DNA from: Nonomuraea typhae
GTDB lineage: Bacteria > Actinomycetota > Actinomycetes > Streptosporangiales > Streptosporangiaceae
Assembly: GCF_009760925.1 (NCBI RefSeq)
Contig: NZ_VRLV01000002.1
Coordinates: 496,001-560,000, forward strand
Length of the DNA: 64,000 bases
Reading direction: 5' to 3'
In this document: in pieces, positions 40,975 to 49,594 of the stretch
Layout: each line of letters opens with the position of its first letter
How positions within the stretch are numbered: the first letter of the stretch is position 1
Program-made: the position numbers and the translations under genes
The notes under the pieces: generated by a model
What the model saw: the letters and a program-made list of their open reading frames with translations, nothing else
Databases searched by the model: none
What the model was told of the DNA's origin: nothing

Positions 40975-42359
40975 GCCTTCTGTCCGGCCCGCCGCGGGTG
41001 ATCACGGTCGGCGCCGAGCCGCTGGGCGAGGCGCTGGACGCGCAGGCGGTGGCGCGCACGCCGGTCGCCTGGCGGCCGCCGCTGCCGGGCACCGCGGACG
41101 CGCTGGCGCGCGTGCTGGCCGATCCGCGCCGCGCCGCCGCCAACGAGCTGGCCGTGCGCCGCCTGACCGCCGCCCGTCCTCACCTGATCGGGGTACGGCC
41201 GGCGGCGCTGGCCCTGGACCTGCCGGAGCGGACGTTCCTGCACGCCGGGCCGCCCATCACGTGGGAGCGGGCCTCGGGGCCGATGCGCGGCGCGCTGATC
41301 GGGGCGATGCTGCTGGAGGGCTGGGCCGACGACGAGCAGGAGGCGGTCGCCGGCCTGGCCGAGGGGCGGGTGGCGCTGGAGCCGTGCCACCACCACCGGA
41401 CGGTCGGGCCGATGGCGGGCGTGGTGAGCCCGTCGATGTGGATGTTCGAGGTGCGCGACGAGGAGCACGGCGGCACCGCCTACTGTTCGCTCAACGAGGG
41501 CCTGGGCAAGGTGCTGCGCTACGGAGCCTACGGCCCCGAGGTGCTGCGGCGGCTGCGCTGGATGGGCGAGGTGCTCGGCCCGGCGCTGGCCTCGGCGCTG
41601 GCCATGACCGGGCCGATCGACCTGCGTGCGATGATCGCGCAGGCGTTGCAGATGGGCGACGAGCTGCACAACCGCAACCGCGCCGCCACCTCGCTGCTGC
41701 TGCGGGAGCTGGCCCCGGCGCTGGTCGAGGCGGCCGCGGGCCGGGCCGCGGAGGTGCTGCGCTTCGCCGGCGGCAACGACCACTTCTTCCTCAACGCGGC
41801 CATGGCCGCCGCCAAGGCCGCCACGGACGCCGCCCGCGACATTCCTGGCTCGTCGCTGGTGGTGGCGATGGCGCGCAACGGCACCGACTTCGGCGTGCAG
41901 GTCTCGGGGCTGGGCTCGCGGTGGTTCACCGGGCCCGCGGGCGTGCCGGACGGCCTCTATCTCGGCGCGTACGGCCCGGCGGACGCCAATCCGGACATCG
42001 GCGACTCGACGATCACCGAGACGGCCGGGCTGGGCGGCTTCGCGATGGCCGCGGCGCCGGCGATCGTGCGCTTCGTCGGCGGCGAGGTGGACGACGCGGT
42101 GGCCGCCACCCGCTCGATGTACGAGATCACGCTGGCCGAGCATCCGGCCTTCCAGATCCCGGGATTGGGTTTCCGCGGCACCCCGGTGGGGATCGACGTG
42201 GCGCTGATCGCGAGGACGGGCGTGCTGCCGGTGGTCAACACCGGGATCGCGGGGCGCGTGGCGGGCACCGGGCAGGTCGGCGCGGGGCTGGTGAGCCCGC
42301 CGGCGGAGGCGTTCACCAAAGCGCTGCAGGCTTTGACCAAGCGATCTGCAATTGAGTAA
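40971..42359 (+). CDS. allG: DUF1116 protein, AllG-like (oxamate carbamoyltransferase component)
   Basis: The ATG lies in an ATGA overlap with fdrA, and AGGAG lies 7 nt upstream. The 462-residue protein shows the DUF1116 blocks: VAWRPPLPG, RTFLHAGPPITWERASGPMRGALIGAMLLEGW, LEPCHHHRTVGPMAGVVSPSMWMFEV, QMGDELHNRNRAATSLL, GGNDHFFLNAAMAAAKAATDAA and MARNGTDFGVQVSG. The length is usual for the family. It completes the AllH-AllF-AllG set. The operon ends in an AT-rich 167-bp gap before the kinase gene. Confidence 0.88.
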   Translation: MSLLSGPPRVITVGAEPLGEALDAQAVARTPVAWRPPLPGTADALARVLADPRRAAANELAVRRLTAARPHLIGVRPAALALDLPERTFLHAGPPITWERASGPMRGALIGAMLLEGWADDEQEAVAGLAEGRVALEPCHHHRTVGPMAGVVSPSMWMFEVRDEEHGGTAYCSLNEGLGKVLRYGAYGPEVLRRLRWMGEVLGPALASALAMTGPIDLRAMIAQALQMGDELHNRNRAATSLLLRELAPALVEAAAGRAAEVLRFAGGNDHFFLNAAMAAAKAATDAARDIPGSSLVVAMARNGTDFGVQVSGLGSRWFTGPAGVPDGLYLGAYGPADANPDIGDSTITETAGLGGFAMAAAPAIVRFVGGEVDDAVAATRSMYEITLAEHPAFQIPGLGFRGTPVGIDVALIARTGVLPVVNTGIAGRVAGTGQVGAGLVSPPAEAFTKALQALTKRSAIE

Positions 42360-42526
42360 GTGATCGATTAAAGTTTCGCATTATCGCAGGTCGAGCCACG
42401 TTTTTTGACGATTTATGATGCTTCAACTTCCGTTCGTCAATCGACTGCCTATATCGTGTCGATCCTCATAATCTAGAAGTATCGCGCGACGCACGTGACC
42501 GATGAGGCTGGAGATGGGGGCGGGAG

Positions 42527-44800
42527 ATGTCAGCCGACCGCTTGCTCAGCGGGCCGGGCGCGGAAGGCAGCGTTCCGCAGAGCCAGGGCCGCCTGATCGG
42601 CCGGCGCTACCGCCTGATGTCGCCGGTCGGGCGCGGCGGCATGGGCATGGTGTGGCACGCCCATGACGTGCTGCTCGACCGTGCCGTGGCGGTCAAGGAG
42701 CTCATCCTCCCCTACGGCCTCGACCACGCCGGCAAACAGGTCGCCCACCGCCGCATGCTGCGCGAGGCCCGCTCGGCCGCCCGCCTCACCCACCCCGGCA
42801 TCGTCACCGTCCACGACGTCGTCGAAGAGGACGGCCGCCCCTGGATCGTCATGGAGCTGGTCCGCGCCTGGTCCCTCGAGCAGGCGGTACGGCAGAGCGG
42901 CCCGCTGCCCGTCATCCAGGCCGCCGAGATCGGCATCCGGGTCCTCGACGCGCTCCGGCACGCCCACGCCGCCGGCATCCTGCACCGCGACATCAAACCG
43001 GGCAACGTCCTGCTGACCGCCGACCGGGTCGTGCTGACCGACTTCGGCATCGCCGCCATCGAAGGCGACGTCACCATCACCCAGACCGGGCTGCTCATGG
43101 GCTCGCCGGCCTACGTCCCGCCCGAGCGGCTGTCGGGGCAGCAGATCACCCAGGCCGCCGACCTGTGGTCGTTCGGCGCCACCCTGTACGCGGCCGTCGA
43201 GGGCCGCCCGCCGTACGAGGGACCGGACGCCATCGCCGTGCTCGGCGCGGTGGTCACCCACGAGCCCATCAGGCCCCAGCGGGCCGGGGCGCTGCTGCCG
43301 GTCATCGAGGGCCTGCTGCGCAAGAACCCGGCCGACCGGATGTCCGCCGCGCAGGTCGCCGGGCAGCTGGAGCAGATCCTGCGCGCCCACGGCTCCCGGC
43401 CGCCGCGCGGGCCCGAGGCGCCCGGGCTGCCCACCCAGTCCGATCCGACGCCCGCCGGGCTTCTCCCTCCGCTGGAGCCGCCGTCCGGGCCGATGCCGTC
43501 GCGCATCGTGGAGACGCCTTCAGGGCCGGTACGCGTGCCGTACGACCCGCTGAACAGCCCGTCCGGCGGGTACGTGCTGCCCTACGACGGGATGAGCAGC
43601 CCGTCGGGCAGCCACAACACCGACCGGATCGCCCGGCCGCCGGGCGACTTCGACGCCTTCACCAGCCACTCCGGCCCGCTCCCCGGCCGGCCCGGCCCCC
43701 CGGGCGCGCACGACGTGAGGAGCCCGTCGGGGCCGCACGATCTGCGCGGCCCTTCAGGAGGGCACGACCTGCGCAACCCGCCGGGCGCGCACGATCTGAG
43801 CGGTCCCTCGGGCGCGCACGACCTGCGCAGTCCCTCCGGCGCGTACGACGACCTGCGCAGCCCTTCGGGAGCGCATGACCTGCGGAGCCGTCCGGGAGGG
43901 CACACCCTCGGGAGTCCCTCGGGGGCCCACGAGGTCCGGAGCCCTTCGGGTGGCCACAACTTCGGGAGCCCGGCGGGGGTGGAGCCGGGGGCCGCGCGGC
44001 CGACGTTCGGCGGCGCGTCGGGGCCGCAGCCGATTCTCCCCCTGACCAGCGACGTCCGCAGCGCCCCCTGGCCGCTGGCCTCGGCCGACGACCTTCGGGA
44101 GCAGTCCAGGGGCCTGTCGCGGGACCTGGGCGCGAGCCGTACCGAGAGACCGGCGGAGCGCACCACCAGGAGCCGCAGACGGCCGGCCGACGGCGGGGCG
44201 CGCGGCCGCCGTCCCTCCGCGCGGCCGATCGTGGTGGCGCTGGCCGGCGTGGGCGCCGCCGCGGTCGCGATCTGGCTGCTGACCTCGGGCGGCGCACCCG
44301 CCACCGAGCAGGTCGCGGGCGCCTCGCAGTCGGCGCAGGCGGCGCCGGAGCCGTCGGTGGCCACGGTGCCGGGCGGGTTCGAGGAGCACACCGCGGCCGG
44401 GTTCACCGCCGCGCTGCCGGAGGCGTGGAAGGCCGCCCCGGCCAGCGGCCTCGCGACCTTCACCGGCCCCAAGGACTCCGGCATGAAGATCACCGTCCAG
44501 CAGACGGCCCCGCAGGCCGACGGCGGCGTGGCGGAGCTGTCGAAGGAGGAGTCCAACGGCGGCGTCGAAGGCTACATCCAGGTGCAGCTGCAGGCCCTGG
44601 ACTGGCGCGGCTGGAAGTCGGCCGACTGGGAGTACACCTACACGCTGGCCAACGGCGTCCCGATGCACGCGCTGACCAGGATCGTCACCATGGACGACAC
44701 CACCGCGTTCAAGATCACCTTCGAGATGCCCGAGCTCAAGTGGGACGACCAGGCCGAGCTGCGCCGGGTGTTCCTGGAGTCGTTCCGCAAGGCGGGCTAG
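42527..44800 (+). CDS. Transmembrane Ser/Thr protein kinase with decapeptide-repeat linker
   Basis: Residues 20-290 form a complete Hanks-type kinase: glycine loop VGRGGMGMVW, VAVKEL lysine, HRDIKPGNVL (about 153), DFG (about 171), and activation/P+1 segment GLLMGSPAYVPPERL. The cytoplasmic juxtamembrane region (about 290-560) is Pro/Ser/Gly-rich and contains about ten HDLRSPSGA-type units. One membrane helix (IVVALAGVGAAAVAIWLL, about 565) leads to an extracellular domain of about 160 residues (GFTAALPEAWKA ... TFEMPELKW) that could sense a ligand. A relatively AT-rich upstream region contains CATAAT (42467-42472), a possible -10 box. Confidence 0.93.
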   Translation: MSADRLLSGPGAEGSVPQSQGRLIGRRYRLMSPVGRGGMGMVWHAHDVLLDRAVAVKELILPYGLDHAGKQVAHRRMLREARSAARLTHPGIVTVHDVVEEDGRPWIVMELVRAWSLEQAVRQSGPLPVIQAAEIGIRVLDALRHAHAAGILHRDIKPGNVLLTADRVVLTDFGIAAIEGDVTITQTGLLMGSPAYVPPERLSGQQITQAADLWSFGATLYAAVEGRPPYEGPDAIAVLGAVVTHEPIRPQRAGALLPVIEGLLRKNPADRMSAAQVAGQLEQILRAHGSRPPRGPEAPGLPTQSDPTPAGLLPPLEPPSGPMPSRIVETPSGPVRVPYDPLNSPSGGYVLPYDGMSSPSGSHNTDRIARPPGDFDAFTSHSGPLPGRPGPPGAHDVRSPSGPHDLRGPSGGHDLRNPPGAHDLSGPSGAHDLRSPSGAYDDLRSPSGAHDLRSRPGGHTLGSPSGAHEVRSPSGGHNFGSPAGVEPGAARPTFGGASGPQPILPLTSDVRSAPWPLASADDLREQSRGLSRDLGASRTERPAERTTRSRRRPADGGARGRRPSARPIVVALAGVGAAAVAIWLLTSGGAPATEQVAGASQSAQAAPEPSVATVPGGFEEHTAAGFTAALPEAWKAAPASGLATFTGPKDSGMKITVQQTAPQADGGVAELSKEESNGGVEGYIQVQLQALDWRGWKSADWEYTYTLANGVPMHALTRIVTMDDTTAFKITFEMPELKWDDQAELRRVFLESFRKAG
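43690..43980 (+). repeat. 27-30-bp in-frame repeat array in the kinase linker
   Basis: About ten units encode variants of HDLRSPSGA (HDVRSPSG, HDLRGPSGG, HDLRNPPGA, HDLSGPSGA, YDDLRSPSGA, HDLRSRPGG, HTLGSPSGA, HEVRSPSGG). All lengths keep frame. The Ser in SPSG is a possible proline-directed or autophosphorylation site, which would give a multi-site tail. Confidence 0.85.
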
Positions 44801-44803
44801 CCG

Positions 44804-45574
44804 TCACAGGCTCCGGTCGAGGAAGCCGCGCAGGGTCGCGGCCAGGTCGGTCCGCCGGTCGGAGAGCGCGTGGTCGGTGGCCCACTCGTGGTGTTCCAGC
44901 CGGGCGCCGGCGTAGGCGGTGACGAGCGGCCGGTGGTGCACGGCGGCCGGGCTCACCGGATCCTGACCGGATCCGACGAGCAGCACCGGCCGCCCGGCCA
45001 GCCGCGCGGCGAGGGCGTCCAGCCGCCAGGCGGCCCCGGCCGCGACCATCTCGGCGACCAGGGCGGGACCGCTCGTGCCCCGCAACGGCAGCAGCTCCTC
45101 CTGGAAGATCCCGGCCAGCTCCGCCCGCCCGGCCTCGTCGAGCGCGGCGGCCACCGCCCCGAAGTCGTACCCGGACACCGACGCCACCGCCGCCACCGAG
45201 GGCTCGGCCGCCGCCGTCATCAACGCCACGAACCCGCCCATGCTGTGCCCGGCCAGCGCGACCCTGCGCGGGTCCAGCCGGTGCCGGGCCCCGAACTCCC
45301 CGCGTACGGCCCGCAGCACGGCCGACCCGTCGGCCAGCGCGTTCCCCCAGGACCAGTCGCCCCCGACACCCCACGAACCGCGGTAGTGGAAGACCAGCGC
45401 CGCATACCCGGCGCTCCGCAGCGTCTGGGCGAGGTCGAAGTTGCGCTCGTTGCCCGGGAAGCCGTGCAGGAGAACGACGACCGGATGCGGCCCCTCTCCC
45501 GCAGGCAGATGCAGCACCCCGAGCAGGGGCACCCCCTGGCTGTCGATGGTCACCGCCGGGGTTTCGGCCCGCAT
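44804..45574 (-). CDS. Alpha/beta hydrolase (dienelactone hydrolase-like)
   Basis: The 256-residue enzyme has the oxyanion block VVLLHGFPGNERNFD, the nucleophile elbow LAGHSMGGFVALM, an acid in VLLVGSGQDPVSP and a catalytic-His region HHEWATDHALSDRR. It has no signal peptide. It ends 4 bp from the kinase stop on the opposite strand and is divergent from a TetR gene, with about 60 bp between starts, so it is probably the regulator's target. The ester substrate is unknown. Confidence 0.88.
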   Translation of the reverse strand: MRAETPAVTIDSQGVPLLGVLHLPAGEGPHPVVVLLHGFPGNERNFDLAQTLRSAGYAALVFHYRGSWGVGGDWSWGNALADGSAVLRAVRGEFGARHRLDPRRVALAGHSMGGFVALMTAAAEPSVAAVASVSGYDFGAVAAALDEAGRAELAGIFQEELLPLRGTSGPALVAEMVAAGAAWRLDALAARLAGRPVLLVGSGQDPVSPAAVHHRPLVTAYAGARLEHHEWATDHALSDRRTDLAATLRGFLDRSL

Positions 45575-45637
45575 GGTTCCTCCACCAAGATAGAACCGGT
45601 CGTTACGATGCGAACCTTAGCGGGTAGCATCACGTTC

Positions 45638-46210
45638 GTGCCAGTAGCCAGGGGAAGCACGCTCGATCCGGCCCGTACCCGGGCCGCCATCCTCGCGACC
45701 GCGACCGGCCTGCTCTACGAGCGCGGGCTCGACGGGGTCGGCGTGGCCGAGTTGTGCGCCGCCACCGGCACCTCCAAGGAGACCCTCTACCGCCATTTCG
45801 GCTCGAAGGAGGGCCTGATCCGCGCGGTCCTGGAGGAGCGCAGCGCCCGGATCACCGGCTGGCTCCGGCGCGCGGCCGACTCGGCCACCACCCCCTCCGC
45901 CAAGCTGGAAGCCGTCTTCGACGCCCTGATCGAGTGGCACGACTCCCCCGAGTTCCGCGGCTGCGCCATCCTCAACGCCGCCGCCCAGCACCACGACGCC
46001 CCCACCCGGGCCATCGCGGTCCGGCACCTGGAGAGCCGCCGGGCCCTGCTGCGCGAGATCGCCGCCGACGCCGGCGCCGCCGACCCCGGCACGCTGGCCA
46101 CCCAGTTGCTCGTCCTGATCAGCGGCGCCACGGTGACCGCCACCCACCTGGCCGGCCGCCGTCCCGCGGAGGCCGCCCGCGCCGCCGCCCTCGCCCTGCT
46201 GGGCGCGTAG
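45638..46210 (+). CDS. TetR/AcrR-family regulator
   Basis: The 190-residue product from GTG 45638 (ATG 45608 is an alternative) has the helix-turn-helix AAILATATGLLYERGLDGVGVAELCAATGTSKETLYRHFGSKEGL. Its C-terminal domain is of the kind seen in regulators of stress or detoxification genes (SPEFRGCAILNAAAQ). In the divergent gap AACCGGTCGTT (about 45594-45604) is a partial palindrome of the sort bound by TetR proteins. It probably represses itself and the adjacent hydrolase. The MOSC gene follows 12 bp later. Confidence 0.9.
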   Translation: MPVARGSTLDPARTRAAILATATGLLYERGLDGVGVAELCAATGTSKETLYRHFGSKEGLIRAVLEERSARITGWLRRAADSATTPSAKLEAVFDALIEWHDSPEFRGCAILNAAAQHHDAPTRAIAVRHLESRRALLREIAADAGAADPGTLATQLLVLISGATVTATHLAGRRPAEAARAAALALLGA

Positions 46211-46221
46211 GATCCGCACCC

Positions 46222-47037
46222 ATGAGGGTGCACGCGCTTCACATCTATCCCATCAAGTCCACCCGGGGCCACGACCTCGACTCCGCGCAGGTGGAGCCGT
46301 GGGGCCTGGCCGGTGACCGCCGCTACCTGGTGGTCGACGCGAACGGCACGATGCTCACCGCCCGCGAGTTCCCCAAGCTGCTGTCCTGCCGCGCCGAGCT
46401 CGCCGGCGGCACCCTGACGCTCACCGGCCCGCACGCCGCCCCCCTGCTCGTACGGCCGGCCACCGCCCTGACCACGGTCTCCGTCTGGCGCACCGACGTC
46501 GACCTGCGCGACTGCGGCGACGAGGCGGCCACGTGGCTGTCGGCCCTGCTCGAGCACCCCGTCCGCCTGAAATGGCTGGACGACCCCACCCGCCGCCCGG
46601 TCGACCCGGACCACGGCCGCCCGGAGGACCGCGTCTCCCTGGCCGACGGCTACCCCCTGCTCCTCACCTCGACCTCCTCCCTGGCCCGGCTGAACGACTG
46701 GATCGCCGAGGGCGCCGTCGAACGCGGCGAGGACCCGCCCAGCCCGCTGCCCATGGGCCGCTTCCGCCCGAACGTGGTCGTGGACGGCGTCGCCGAGCCG
46801 TTCGCCGAGGACGAGTGGAAGCGCGTGCGCATCGGCGCCCTCGGCTTCCGCGTGTCCATGGGCTGCCCCCGCTGCGTCCTGACCACCATCGACCACTCCA
46901 CTCACGCCAAGGGCAAGGAACCCATCCGCACCCTGGCCAGGCACCGCAAGTGGGACGGCAAGACGTGGTTCGGCATGCTGCTCATCCCCGACACGACCGG
47001 GCGCGTGTCCGTGGGCGATCCGGTCGTCGCGATGTGA
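46222..47037 (+). CDS. MOSC-domain protein (YcbX/mARC-like)
   Basis: The 271-residue protein has an N-terminal MOSC_N beta-barrel (RVHALHIYPIKSTRGHDLDSAQV, GLAGDRRYLVVDANG) and a C-terminal MOSC domain with GRFRPNVVVDG and FRVSMGCPRCVLTTID. The Cys in MGCPRC is the likely molybdenum ligand of the mARC/YcbX group, which reduces N-hydroxylated bases and other N-oxygenated compounds. An electron-donating ferredoxin domain is absent, so a separate partner is needed. A reducer of hydroxylated purine bases would suit the nucleobase genes 5-15 kb away, but that is inference. Confidence 0.9.
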   Translation: MRVHALHIYPIKSTRGHDLDSAQVEPWGLAGDRRYLVVDANGTMLTAREFPKLLSCRAELAGGTLTLTGPHAAPLLVRPATALTTVSVWRTDVDLRDCGDEAATWLSALLEHPVRLKWLDDPTRRPVDPDHGRPEDRVSLADGYPLLLTSTSSLARLNDWIAEGAVERGEDPPSPLPMGRFRPNVVVDGVAEPFAEDEWKRVRIGALGFRVSMGCPRCVLTTIDHSTHAKGKEPIRTLARHRKWDGKTWFGMLLIPDTTGRVSVGDPVVAM

Positions 47038-47073
47038 GCCGTCAGGACGAGGTGGCGGGCCCGCCCGATCCTT

Positions 47074-48057
47074 TCACCGGCCGAGGGGGACGGGCGTCCG
47101 GCGGGCTGCGGTGACCACGGCGCCGGCCGCGGCCGCGGCGGCCAGCACGACGGCGGCGAAGATCGCGAGCGTCAGGCCGTCGGGGTGCATGAACGACTGG
47201 CCGCGGGCGGCCTGCCAGGCCGTCAGGGCGCTCAGCCCGCAGTAGGCGAGTCCGCCGACGGCCACGAGCCGGCTCCGGACGTGCTCGTCGCGCAGCCAGG
47301 CGTGCCGGGCCGCGAGGAAGCCCAGGACGACCGTGAGCAGAAGGAGCACGTGGATGCCGTGCATGCCGATGAAGTGCGGCGCGCGCAGGTCGCCGCCGGT
47401 GGCGCTCCAGTTGGTGATCGGCATGCCGGCGCCGTCGGGGTCGCCGATGCCGTGGCCGGCCCCCAGGGTGACCTCGTCGCCGTTGGCGTCGAGCACGGTA
47501 CGCCGTCTGATGCCGCCGACGAAGGCCAGCCAGTACGGCACGGAGGTGCCGAAGACGGCCAGGACCAGCCCGTAGCGCAGGGCCGTGGTCAGGGCCCGGC
47601 CGCCGACGCGCTGGACGAGCACCAGGACGGCGATGACCAGGTTGGAGACGAGGATCGGCGGCACGCCGTACACCAGCACCTGGGCCGTGAAGCTGGAGAG
47701 CGGGTCGCCCCCGATGTTGAAGTGGCTGAAGGTGCCGCGGGCGGCGGCCAGGGTGATGACGCCGACGTCGAGGAGGGCGCAGGCGGCGATCACGGTGCCC
47801 ATCCACCAGCCGAACCGCCTGGCTCTGGTCAGCAACGTGAGCAGCCAGGCCAGGGTGAGCGTGTAGAGGGCGAAGGCGAAGGTGAACTTCAGCGGCTTCA
47901 GCCAGATCGGCTCGCCGAGCAGCGTGCGCCGGTCCGCCACCAGGCCCACGACGGAGACGGCCAGCAGGACGGCCAGCAGGCCCGCGGCCACCACCAGCGG
48001 CCGATGCCACTGACGCAGCACGCTCGCCAGGGCGCCACGTGGATGCTCAGGGGTCAT
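47074..48057 (-). CDS. Integral membrane protein, about eight helices, unknown function
   Basis: The 327-residue protein is largely hydrophobic: LVVAAGLLAVLLAVSVVGLVA, LKFTFAFALYTLTLAWLLTLL, GTVIAACALLDVGVITLAAA and four or more further helices. Notable conserved-looking parts are EPIWLKPLKFTFAF, THFNIGGDPLS-like FSHFNIGGDP and PHFIGMHGIHVLLLL, whose His residues could bind heme or metal. I do not recognise a named family. Its promoter faces the MFS gene and contains strong dyads. It converges on the MOSC gene. Confidence 0.8.
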   Translation of the reverse strand: MTPEHPRGALASVLRQWHRPLVVAAGLLAVLLAVSVVGLVADRRTLLGEPIWLKPLKFTFAFALYTLTLAWLLTLLTRARRFGWWMGTVIAACALLDVGVITLAAARGTFSHFNIGGDPLSSFTAQVLVYGVPPILVSNLVIAVLVLVQRVGGRALTTALRYGLVLAVFGTSVPYWLAFVGGIRRRTVLDANGDEVTLGAGHGIGDPDGAGMPITNWSATGGDLRAPHFIGMHGIHVLLLLTVVLGFLAARHAWLRDEHVRSRLVAVGGLAYCGLSALTAWQAARGQSFMHPDGLTLAIFAAVVLAAAAAAGAVVTAARRTPVPLGR

Positions 48058-48075
48058 GACAGGTCCTTTCCGGGA

Positions 48076-48103
48076 TGTGCACGTTGTACATGATCAGTGC
48101 ACA
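48076..48103. promoter_or_regulatory. Inverted repeat in the divergent membrane protein / MFS promoter
   Basis: TGTGCAC (48076) and GTGCACA (48097) are inverted with a 14-bp spacer that contains TTGTACATGATCA. A further ACTGTAC lies just right. The site ends about 20 bp before the membrane-protein start codon and is a plausible TetR- or MarR-type operator. Confidence 0.5.
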
Positions 48104-48195
48104 CTGTACGCACAGGGATCGCCGTTCGCAACGAGCTACAGTGTTCACATGGTCCCGGCCTGCTGATGTTTGGGGTGATATGCGACACTTCACCG

Positions 48196-49527
48196 GTGAC
48201 CGATGCCCCGATAAAGCCCGAAATTTCGCAGCAAAGGGACGTCCGGAACGTCCAGCGGCGCACGCTGGCCGTGCTCTCGATCGCCCAGATCGTGGGCGGC
48301 GTCGGCGTCGCGGTCGGCCTGGCGCTCAGCTCGGTGGTCGTCGACCAGCTCTCGGGATCCACGGTCATCAGCGGCCTGGCAGGCACCGCGACCGTCCTCG
48401 GCGCGGCCCTGCTCGCCCTGCCCATCGCCAAGGCCGCCGCCCGCGGCGGCCGCCGCTCCGGACTGGCCCTGGCCTACATCGCCGCCACCGCGGGCTGCGC
48501 GGTCTCGGTGCTGGCGATCACGATCAGGTCGTGGCCGTTGCTGCTGGCCGGGCTCGTGCTCGTGGGCGGCGGCAGCGCGGGCAACCTGGCCGCCAGGTAC
48601 TCGGCCACCGACCTGTCCCCCAAAGGCCACGCCGCCCGGCACCTGTCACTCGTGGTCTGGATGGCGACGGTCGGCTCGGTGGCCGGCCCCAACCTCGCCA
48701 AGCCCGCCGACCACCTCGGCGTCTCCGCCGGACTGGTCGAGAACGCCGGCCCCTTCGCCTTCTCCGCCCTCGCCTTCGGCCTCGCACTCCTGGTCGTCGT
48801 GGCCGGCCTCCGCCCCGACCCCCTGAAGCTGGCCCGCACCCTGGCCGCGCCCGCGGAGAACCCCCTGACCGGCCCCTCGGGAAACCCTCCGGCCGCGCCC
48901 GCCCGGGACGTCCCGGGCTCAGGCGCCAAGTCCGCCCGGGACACGAGCCTGCGCGGCGCCTGGCACACCCTGCGCGCCATCCCCATGGCCCGGCGCGCGC
49001 TCGTGATGATCGCGATCAGCCACACCGCGATGGTCTCGGTCATGTCGATGACCCCCGTCAAACTCCACCACGACGGCTCCAGCCTCGACGTCATCGGCCT
49101 GGTGATCAGCCTGCACATCGCCGGCATGTACGTGCTCTCGCCCGCCGTCGGCTGGCTGGCCGACAAGGCGGGACGGGTGCCGGTCCTCATCCTGGGCATG
49201 GCGCTGCTGCTGGCCTCCGCCGTCCTCGCGGGCACGGCCGAGCACAGCCTCTGGCAGATCACCATCGCGCTCATCCTGCTCGGCCTCGGCTGGTCGTGCG
49301 GCCTGGTGGCCGGATCGGCGCTGGTCAGCGAGTCGGTCCCGATCGAGCGCCGCCCGGCGGTGCAGGGCGCCTCGGACCTGGTCATGAACCTCTGCGGCGC
49401 CACCGGCACCGTCGTGGCCGGGGCCATCGTCGGCGGGCTCTCCTACGGCGTGCTCGGCCTGGTCGTGGGCGTGATGGTCACGGCAGCCGGCATCTGGCTC
49501 TTCGCCACCACCCGCCGCACCCCCTGA
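48196..49527 (+). CDS. MFS transporter
   Basis: Starting at the GTG of VTDAPIKPEISQQRDVRNVQRR, the product has 443 residues and 12 helices. The interhelix loop GRRSGLALAY and the second-half loop LADKAGRVPVLILGMALLL are typical major-facilitator motifs. A Pro/Ala-rich cytoplasmic loop separates the two six-helix halves. An ATG at 48166 is an alternative start and neither start has a clear ribosome-binding site, so a leaderless mRNA is possible. It is probably an exporter of small molecules; the substrate is unknown. Confidence 0.85.
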   Translation: MTDAPIKPEISQQRDVRNVQRRTLAVLSIAQIVGGVGVAVGLALSSVVVDQLSGSTVISGLAGTATVLGAALLALPIAKAAARGGRRSGLALAYIAATAGCAVSVLAITIRSWPLLLAGLVLVGGGSAGNLAARYSATDLSPKGHAARHLSLVVWMATVGSVAGPNLAKPADHLGVSAGLVENAGPFAFSALAFGLALLVVVAGLRPDPLKLARTLAAPAENPLTGPSGNPPAAPARDVPGSGAKSARDTSLRGAWHTLRAIPMARRALVMIAISHTAMVSVMSMTPVKLHHDGSSLDVIGLVISLHIAGMYVLSPAVGWLADKAGRVPVLILGMALLLASAVLAGTAEHSLWQITIALILLGLGWSCGLVAGSALVSESVPIERRPAVQGASDLVMNLCGATGTVVAGAIVGGLSYGVLGLVVGVMVTAAGIWLFATTRRTP

Positions 49528-49594
49528 CCTCCGTCCCAGAACGCACCCCTCCCCGGCGCCGCCGTACCACCAGACCTCCCAAGCGCCGCCCGGC

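Noticed and set aside
42360..42526. Riboswitch or small RNA in the AT-rich gap before the kinase gene
   Set aside because: The stretch is AT-richer than its surroundings with a T-run, but I see no recognisable riboswitch fold; a terminator plus promoter is enough to explain it.
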